12,030 nt of DNA from an uncultured Solirubrobacteraceae bacterium (GTDB lineage Bacteria > Actinomycetota > Thermoleophilia > Solirubrobacterales > Solirubrobacteraceae), in NCBI GenBank assembly GCA_902806215.1, contig CADCVT010000013.1, forward strand, positions 1 through 12,030, in the 5' to 3' direction. A program made the position numbers and the translations under genes. Shown here in pieces: positions 4,862 to 10,458 of this stretch; positions within the stretch are counted from its first letter, which is position 1; the number at the start of each line of letters is the position of its first letter. The notes under the pieces are model-generated. The model saw only the letters and a program-made list of their open reading frames with translations, was not told where the DNA came from and did no database searches.

Positions 4862-7348
4862 TTACGGGAGGTCGATCCGGCTGGTTCCGTCGTCGTCCGT
4901 GCGCTTGACGTCGGGGACGGCGGCCTCGAGTGCGCGGACGGTCGCCGGCGCCGGGTGACCGTACGTGTTCCTGCCGACGGGGATCAGCGCGTGCTCGGGC
5001 TTCGTCTTGGCGAGCAGGGCCGGGAGCCCCGGGTCGTCGGAGCCGTGGTGGGCGACCTTCAGGACGTCGACGTCGGGCAGGTCGAGCGGGAGGGTCACCT
5101 CGGACTCCGCGTCGGCGGTCAGCAGCGCCGACCGGCCGCCGGACCGCGCGATCGCGACGGTCGCCGTGCGGTTCGGGTCGCCCGCGCGCGACGCGTCGGG
5201 CGGCGGCCAGAGGATCTCGATGTCGATCGGACCGGCGCGGACGTGCTGGCCGGCGACCGGGACGGTCCGCGGGACGTTCGTCGGGACGCCCTCGAACCGG
5301 GCTCCCCCGCCCTCGCCTCCGTCGCCGTGCTCGTGCTCGCTCGGGCCCTTGCGGCCGTCGACCACGAGGCCGACCGGCAGCGCGGCGAACACCGCTGCCG
5401 CGCCTCCGCCGTGGTCGGCCGACGAATGCGTGATCACGAACGCGTCGAGGCGCGTCACGCCGGCCTCGCGAAGCTCCTTCACCACCGGTGCGCCCGGCGG
5501 CCCCGCGTCGAAGAGCACCGCGTGAGCCCCATGCTGCACGAGGATCGCGTCGCCCTGGCCGACGTCGAGCGCGGTGACGGCGAACCCCTCCGGCGGCTGC
5601 GCCGGGGGCGGAACGAGCAGCACGAGCACACCCGCGCCGGCCGCCACCCACGCGACTCGGCCGCGCCCTGAGATCCGTTCCGACAGACGAGCGAAGCGCG
5701 ACCTCGACGACGGCAGCGGCGACGGTGAGCGGAAGCCGGCGGCGGTCACCACGCTTCGGGCGCCTCTGAGCGCTCGCTCGCGTAGTGGTGCGGAGGCGTT
5801 GATGGCCGCGAGGCCGTAGAGCGCGGCGACGGCGAGGGGCGTCGGGGCTCCGATGCTGACGGCGGCGTTCGGGACCGTGGCGGCGGTGCGGGCGAGCCAC
5901 GCGAGGAAGGCGAGCGGGAGGGCCGCGATCGCGCCGAGCGCTCCGGCGGCTGGGCCGCCGAGGACTCCGGCGAGCGTTCCGAGCCACATGACGGGTGCGA
6001 CCGCTGGTGCGGCGAGGAGGTTCGCTGGGACCGACACGAGCGACAGCTCCTCGAAGTGCAACGCGATCAGCGGGGCAGTCCCGAGCGTCGCGGCGAGCGT
6101 CACGCCGGCCACGTCGGCGAGCGCGCCGGGCACGTTCCGCCGGGTCATCGCCTCGCGCAGGCGCCGGTGCAGCGCGAGGATCGCGATGACCGCGGCGAAG
6201 CTGAGCTGCCATCCGGGCTCCTCGGCTGCGCGCGGGTTCAGGGCAAGCGTGACGCTCGCGGCGAGCAGGAGCGCGTACCACCGCGTCGCGGGGCGACCGG
6301 CCATCGCGGCGACCAGGCCCGCCGCGCCCATCACCCCGGCGCGCTGGATCGAGGGCCCTCCCCCGGCAATCGGGACGTACGCGAGGATCGCGACGAGGGC
6401 CAATCCGAGCCGCAGCCGGAGCTCGACGCCCGCGAGCGCGCCGACCGCCACGATCAGCGCCGCGAGGAGCATCACGTTCTGGCCGCTTGCCGCGAGGAGG
6501 TGAGCGAGGCCAGAGGCCCGGAACGCGTCCCGGAGGTCGTCGGGGAGCGCGTGGTCCTGTCCGAGGACCATTCCCCGGGCGAGCGCACCGGTCTCCGCGT
6601 CGAGGCTCGCCGTCAGAGCGCGCTCCGCTCGGCGCCGGACGTGATCGAGCGGCGTGAGCCTCCACCGCGGCGTCGCCCGGATCGCGTCCGCTTCGAGCAC
6701 CGCGTGAACGCCCCGCCGGCGCTCGAACGCCTCGCGGTCGCGGAGCCGTCGCAGCTTCCCGGCAACGACGACCTCCCGGCCGATCTCCAGCACGGGCAGC
6801 GTCGTCCGCGGGAACACCCGCACGAGCACCTTCTCGCCGCGCGCCGGACCGGCCGCGAGCTCGATCGGCACGACCCTCACGCCGTAGGGCCGCGTCCGAG
6901 GAGGCTCGGTGACAATGCCCCGGACCCGCACCTCGTCCGCGGGCCGGAGCACCGTCCGGTCCAGAGCGACCAGTCGAGCCTGCGCGACGACCGCACCCGC
7001 GAGGACGGCCACGGCGACGAACGCGAGGACCAGCGGCACGCCGCTGGTGGGAGCCCTCGTGGTCTCCGACGACCGCCGCGACGGCGACGGCGACGGCGAC
7101 GGCGAAATGCTCGACGACGACATGCTCGCCGACCGCGTCGGGTAGCCGACACCCTCGCGGAGTCGGTCACGGACCGCGGCGCTCGTCGTGAGCGCCAGGG
7201 CTGCCAGCGCGACGGCCGCCACGAGCCAGGGCCACCGCGGGCCGGCGAGGAGGCCGGCCGTGAAGGCCCCGAGGAGCGCGTGGGGTGCGTGGAGGACCAG
7301 GGTCTCCGCCGACCACGTCGGGCGGTAGCGGTCCGGACGGGTCTTCAT
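4862..7348 (-). CDS. comEC: ComEC/Rec2 competence DNA channel
   Basis: 828 residues, full length. ComEC forms the membrane channel that carries single-stranded DNA into the cell during transformation. Order: N-terminal helices (about 20-58 and 103-124), an OB-fold-like region (DUF4131, about 130-225), the polytopic competence domain (about 255-520) with HLLAASGQNV at 283-292, then a helix at 565-580 and a ComEC-type metallo-beta-lactamase domain (588-828). The last shows LDVGQGDAILVQ (594-605), LFDAG (612-616), THSSADHGGG (640-649), LLTADAE (742-748), LKVAHHGS (763-770) and IPVGRNTYGHPAP (789-801). In the HxHxDH-like motif the middle position is Ser643. A Ser-Pro repeat (82-90) sits in the linker after the first helices. 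The ATG overlaps the comEA TGA as ATGA, so the two are probably translationally coupled. Confidence 0.96.
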   Translation of the reverse strand: MKTRPDRYRPTWSAETLVLHAPHALLGAFTAGLLAGPRWPWLVAAVALAALALTTSAAVRDRLREGVGYPTRSASMSSSSISPSPSPSPSRRSSETTRAPTSGVPLVLAFVAVAVLAGAVVAQARLVALDRTVLRPADEVRVRGIVTEPPRTRPYGVRVVPIELAAGPARGEKVLVRVFPRTTLPVLEIGREVVVAGKLRRLRDREAFERRRGVHAVLEADAIRATPRWRLTPLDHVRRRAERALTASLDAETGALARGMVLGQDHALPDDLRDAFRASGLAHLLAASGQNVMLLAALIVAVGALAGVELRLRLGLALVAILAYVPIAGGGPSIQRAGVMGAAGLVAAMAGRPATRWYALLLAASVTLALNPRAAEEPGWQLSFAAVIAILALHRRLREAMTRRNVPGALADVAGVTLAATLGTAPLIALHFEELSLVSVPANLLAAPAVAPVMWLGTLAGVLGGPAAGALGAIAALPLAFLAWLARTAATVPNAAVSIGAPTPLAVAALYGLAAINASAPLRERALRGARSVVTAAGFRSPSPLPSSRSRFARLSERISGRGRVAWVAAGAGVLVLLVPPPAQPPEGFAVTALDVGQGDAILVQHGAHAVLFDAGPPGAPVVKELREAGVTRLDAFVITHSSADHGGGAAAVFAALPVGLVVDGRKGPSEHEHGDGGEGGGARFEGVPTNVPRTVPVAGQHVRAGPIDIEILWPPPDASRAGDPNRTATVAIARSGGRSALLTADAESEVTLPLDLPDVDVLKVAHHGSDDPGLPALLAKTKPEHALIPVGRNTYGHPAPATVRALEAAVPDVKRTDDDGTSRIDLP
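7079..7105. repeat. Hexanucleotide tandem repeat inside comEC
   Basis: Four perfect copies of CGACGG plus half a copy. On the minus strand they encode the Ser-Pro repeat at ComEC residues 82-90. Because the unit is two codons, changes in copy number would alter linker length without breaking the frame. Confidence 0.75.
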
Positions 7349-7962
7349 ACGCGGACCTGCTCACGAAGGTCGGCGAGGCGCTTGTCCCCGATGCCCGGGA
7401 CCTGGCCGAGCTCGTCGACCGACCCGAACCCTCCGTGCTCCTCGCGGTAGTCGAGGATCTTCTGGGCGGTGATCGCCCCGACGCCGGGAAGCGTGTCGAG
7501 CTGCTCGAGCGTCGCGGTGTTCAGGTCGATCGGCTGCCCCGGCGCGCCAGGAGCGACGCCGCCCGTGCCCGTAGCCGGCGTGCCGCCGCCTGCCCCGCCT
7601 CCCCCGCCTCCCCGCGGCGCCCGCTCCGGCACGAGCACCTGCCGGCCGTCCTCGACCTTCGCCGCCAGGTTCACGGCGCCAAGGTCGGCCCGCTGCGTCG
7701 GCCCGCCCGCGCGCCGGACCGCGTCGTCGACCCGCGACCCCGGTCGCAGCCGGTAGACACCGGGATCGCGCACCGCCCCCGCGACGTGCACGAGCACGGC
7801 CGCACCACCCGGCGATCCCGAAGACGGCACCGACACCTGAGGCGCGGGCGGAGCCGCCGCCGGAGGCGACGACCCCTTCAGGTACCGCGCACCGAGCAGC
7901 GCCACGACGACCGCCACCGCGAGGTAGGCCAGGAGCTGCGAGCGAGGGAGTCCTGCGGGCAC
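7345..7962 (-). CDS. comEA: ComEA, membrane-anchored competence DNA receptor
   Basis: 205 residues from GTG at 7962. ComEA captures double-stranded DNA outside the membrane and delivers it to the uptake channel. Visible in order: one membrane helix (about 9-28, LLAYLAVAVVVALLG), a Pro/Ala linker, an SLBB domain (about 55-113, VLVHVAGAVRDPGVYRLRPGSRVDDAVRRAGG), a Gly-rich linker (117-143) and a C-terminal pair of helix-hairpin-helix motifs (145-203) with IDLNTATLEQLDTLPGVG and VDELGQVPGIGDKRL. This is the standard Gram-positive layout. The frame is open far upstream, but that part overlaps the divergent gene; GTG 7962 is the only start that leaves a short N terminus before the helix. TAGCGT lies 7 bases before it and no Shine-Dalgarno sequence is seen. 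First gene of the minus-strand run; its TGA overlaps the comEC ATG. Confidence 0.95.
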   Translation of the reverse strand: MPAGLPRSQLLAYLAVAVVVALLGARYLKGSSPPAAAPPAPQVSVPSSGSPGGAAVLVHVAGAVRDPGVYRLRPGSRVDDAVRRAGGPTQRADLGAVNLAAKVEDGRQVLVPERAPRGGGGGGAGGGTPATGTGGVAPGAPGQPIDLNTATLEQLDTLPGVGAITAQKILDYREEHGGFGSVDELGQVPGIGDKRLADLREQVRV

Positions 7963-7969
7963 CCGCGCG

Positions 7970-7975
7970 ACGCTA
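7970..7975 (-). promoter_or_regulatory. Candidate -10 element for leaderless comEA transcription
   Basis: TAGCGT (TANNNT pattern) on the minus strand is exactly 7 bases upstream of the comEA GTG, the geometry expected of a leaderless transcript. No good -35 hexamer is seen at 16-18 bases. If real, this is the main promoter of the comEA-comEC run. Confidence 0.4.
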
Positions 7976-7985
7976 CGGACGCTCG

Positions 7986-8014
7986 TGTGCCGGGTCTGTC
8001 GCGCACTGTGCCGG
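7986..8014. repeat. Direct repeat TGTGCCGG in the comEA / FG-GAP divergent gap
   Basis: Two perfect 8-base copies, at 7986-7993 and 8007-8014, 21 bases apart (about two helical turns), in the 103-base region between divergent start codons. The spacing would suit a dimeric regulator, but an 8-base repeat in GC-rich DNA may be chance. Apart from this, the comEA -10-like element and the downstream ribosome binding site, I see nothing in this gap. Confidence 0.25.
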
Positions 8015-8053
8015 ATCACCGCAGCAACAGGCGCTGATTCGTGCGGAGCGGGT

Positions 8054-8060
8054 AGAGGGA
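8054..8060 (+). promoter_or_regulatory. Ribosome binding site of the FG-GAP/RTX gene
   Basis: AGAGGGA ends 5 bases before ATG 8066. It selects this ATG over the in-frame GTG at 7985, which would add 27 residues in front of an otherwise normal signal peptide. Confidence 0.65.
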
Positions 8061-8065
8061 ACGCC

Positions 8066-10420
8066 ATGCGCCTGTTCCTGGCTTCCCTTGCCGTGCTCGT
8101 CCTCGCCGCTCCCGCCGCCGCGCAGGAGCCCCGGCCGACCGGCGTCGCCGACATCGAGACGAGCGCGAGCTTCGTCCTGAGCGCCCTCGAGGACGCCGAT
8201 CGCGTCACCGCCCTCGGCGACGTCGACGGCGATGGGCGCCGCGACGCGGCGGTCACCGACGCCAACGCCGAGATCGTGCGGGTCGTCCTCTCCGGCGGCG
8301 GCCCGGCTGGGCTGCGAGCCTTCCGGATCCGAGGCGCGAGGCTTGGCTTCGACGGCAGCGTGTACGACGCCGGTGACCTCAACGGCGACGGGCTCGCCGA
8401 CATCGCGATCCCGATCGACCTCGGGAGAGACGACGCCGTCGCGATCCTCTTCGGCCGCCTGAACCCGCGCGACGTCGACCTGGAAAGGCCCGAGCAGCGC
8501 GACCTCATCGTCCGGATCAACACGGGGGACCCGACGGCCGCGGCCGCGGGCGACGTCAACGGCGACGGCCTCGGCGACCTCCTGGTCGGGTCCGGACAGG
8601 GGTCCGACGACGACGAGCGCCCTCGGGTGTGGGTCGTCTTCGGCTCGGCCGACCTCCGCGGCAGCCGCGACGTGAGGCGGCTCGGCGCCGGCGGTCAGAC
8701 CCTGCTCGCTCCCCGCAGCGCACTGCTCGTCGGCTCCGCGCTCGCGGGGGCAGGAGACGTCGACGGCGACGGCCTGGCCGACGTGGTCCTCGGCAGCCTG
8801 ATCTCCGGGCCCCACCTGCTGGAGGACTTCCAGGACCCTGAGCGTGTCGCGCGGCTCTTCCGCGGCGAGGCGATCGTCGCCTACGGTCGTCGCGAGGCCG
8901 GAACGATCGACCTCACGGCGCCGAGGGCGGCAACGCGACTGACGACACGGCAGACCGCGCAGCTCGGCACCTCCGCGGCCGGTCCGGGCGACGTGAACGG
9001 TGACGACCTGGCCGACGTCGCGGTGGGCGCGCCCGACGACCAGTCCTTCGGAAGCGCCCCGACCGCGCGCGGCGGGGCGTTCGTCGTCTTCGGCGACCGC
9101 TCGCGGCCTGCCGGCGTCGACGTCGACGCGCTCGGCGATCGCGGCTTCGCCATCGAAGGCCGTGCGCCCGGTACGGGAGCCGGCCTTGAGCTCGCCCCGG
9201 CCGGTGACCGCGACGGCGACGGGCGACGGGATCTGCTCGTCTCCGAGCTCGGAACCACGGTCAGCGCAGGCGAGGACGATGGAGAGCCCGAGGCTCCCGG
9301 CGGCGTGCACGTGGTCTACGGAGCGGCTTCGGGCGCCACGGTCGACCTCGCCGCGCCGGGCGAGCGGACCCTGCTCCTGCGCGGCTCGGGGACGCAGCGC
9401 GCCGGGGAGAGCGTCGCCGCCGGCAGCGACCTCGACGCCGACGGCCGCCCGGAGATCCTCGTCGCGCGCCCCGGGACGTGCCGCGTCGGGCGCCTCGGCG
9501 AAGGAGACGCGGTCGCGATCGAGCGCGGCACCGGGGCACCTGCCCCGGCGGGCCGCGGGACCGCGGCCGACGATGCGTTCACCGGCGGTCCCGTGGGCGA
9601 GTCGCTGTTCGGCTTCGACGGCGCCGACCTGCTGCAGGGCCGCGACGGGCACGATTGCATCTCCGGCGGCGACGGCGCCGACCGGCTCCGCGGCGGGCTC
9701 AGCGGCGACGCGCTGTTCGGCGAGGACGGCGACGACGACATCGCCGGCGACTCGGGATGCGACCGCATCTTCGGCGGCCCCGGCGCCGACCGCATCACGG
9801 CCGGGCCGGCGCGGGTGCCGCTGATGGCGGCGATGCGCGACCCGATCGGCGCGCGCGACCGCGACCGGGTCGCGGCCGGCGACGGCGATGATCGGGTCAG
9901 GGGCGGGCTCGACCGGGACGACCTCGACGGCGAGAACGGCGACGATCTGATCGACGGGGGCGGCGGAGACGACTCGCTGCAGGGCGGCGACGGCAGCGAC
10001 GTGCTCCGTGGGCGTTCGGGCGACGACTACCTGATCGGGCAGGGCTTCGACGACGAGAGCTTCGCCCCCCTGCCTGTGCGGGCGCCGAAGCCCGGAGCCG
10101 ACGTGCTCGACGGCGGCGCGGGCGACGACGCGCTCGTGGGAGGCGCTGGAGGCGACAGGCTCTTCGGGCGTGACGGCCGCGACGAGCTGATCGGCGGCGA
10201 CGGCCGCGACCTTCTCTCGGGCGGCGAGGGCAACGACCGCATCACCGGCGGGGGCGGCCGCGACGTCGTCTCGGGTGGCGCGGGCCGCGACCGCATCGAC
10301 GTCGCGGGGGGCGGCCGGGACGTCGTCCGCTGCGGCCCCGGGCGCGACACCGTCCGGGCCGACGGCAACGACCGCCTCTCGGGCTGCGAGGTCGTGCGGC
10401 GAGCCCGGCCGCGCCGTTAG
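8066..10420 (+). CDS. Secreted FG-GAP (seven-loop propeller) and RTX calcium-binding protein
   Basis: 784 residues. A signal peptide (1-19, cleavage likely after APAAA) is followed by seven FG-GAP/integrin-alpha-like calcium loops: near residues 51, 103, 162, 230, 308, 380 and 454, for example GDVDGDGRRD, GDLNGDGLAD and GDVNGDGLGD. Seven fits a seven-bladed beta-propeller. Residues 516-745 hold RTX (hemolysin-type) GGxGxD repeats in three blocks split by inserts near 578-601 and 661-677. The end (754-784) is a two-Cys cap, CGPGRDTV to LSGCE, with Cys756 and Cys774. It is probably an exported, calcium-stabilised surface or extracellular protein; no enzymatic motif is visible, so the ligand is unknown. 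No anchor (LPXTG or C-terminal helix) is seen. It is divergent from comEA and overlaps the next gene by 4 bases tail to tail. Confidence 0.9.
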   Translation: MRLFLASLAVLVLAAPAAAQEPRPTGVADIETSASFVLSALEDADRVTALGDVDGDGRRDAAVTDANAEIVRVVLSGGGPAGLRAFRIRGARLGFDGSVYDAGDLNGDGLADIAIPIDLGRDDAVAILFGRLNPRDVDLERPEQRDLIVRINTGDPTAAAAGDVNGDGLGDLLVGSGQGSDDDERPRVWVVFGSADLRGSRDVRRLGAGGQTLLAPRSALLVGSALAGAGDVDGDGLADVVLGSLISGPHLLEDFQDPERVARLFRGEAIVAYGRREAGTIDLTAPRAATRLTTRQTAQLGTSAAGPGDVNGDDLADVAVGAPDDQSFGSAPTARGGAFVVFGDRSRPAGVDVDALGDRGFAIEGRAPGTGAGLELAPAGDRDGDGRRDLLVSELGTTVSAGEDDGEPEAPGGVHVVYGAASGATVDLAAPGERTLLLRGSGTQRAGESVAAGSDLDADGRPEILVARPGTCRVGRLGEGDAVAIERGTGAPAPAGRGTAADDAFTGGPVGESLFGFDGADLLQGRDGHDCISGGDGADRLRGGLSGDALFGEDGDDDIAGDSGCDRIFGGPGADRITAGPARVPLMAAMRDPIGARDRDRVAAGDGDDRVRGGLDRDDLDGENGDDLIDGGGGDDSLQGGDGSDVLRGRSGDDYLIGQGFDDESFAPLPVRAPKPGADVLDGGAGDDALVGGAGGDRLFGRDGRDELIGGDGRDLLSGGEGNDRITGGGGRDVVSGGAGRDRIDVAGGGRDVVRCGPGRDTVRADGNDRLSGCEVVRRARPRR
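9611..10300 (+). repeat. Degenerate RTX repeat array in the plus-strand gene
   Basis: Degenerate 27-base units (nine codons each, GGxGxDxLx) in three blocks: about 9611-9796, 9869-10045 and 10097-10300. The inserts between blocks encode non-repeat segments (RVPLMAAMRDPIGA and FAPLPVRAPKPG). Such repeats fold as a parallel beta-roll on calcium binding. Confidence 0.85.
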
Positions 10421-10458
10421 CGCGACCGCCGGCCCGAGCGGCGAACCCGCTCGCAGCC
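10382..10458. repeat. Inverted repeat across the convergent gene junction
   Basis: GGCTGCGAG at 10382-10390 is the exact reverse complement of CTCGCAGCC at 10450-10458, centred on the overlapping stop codons at 10417-10420. Both arms encode the same Gly-Cys-Glu of the C-terminal caps. A small inner hairpin, GCGC (10411-10414) with GCGC (10420-10423), lies at the centre. It reflects related C termini on opposite strands and may also aid termination in both directions. Confidence 0.6.

Noticed and set aside
7963..8559. Upstream extension of comEA giving a 404-residue protein
   Set aside because: The added part overlaps the divergent FG-GAP gene, looks low-complexity, and would bury the ComEA membrane anchor in mid-protein.
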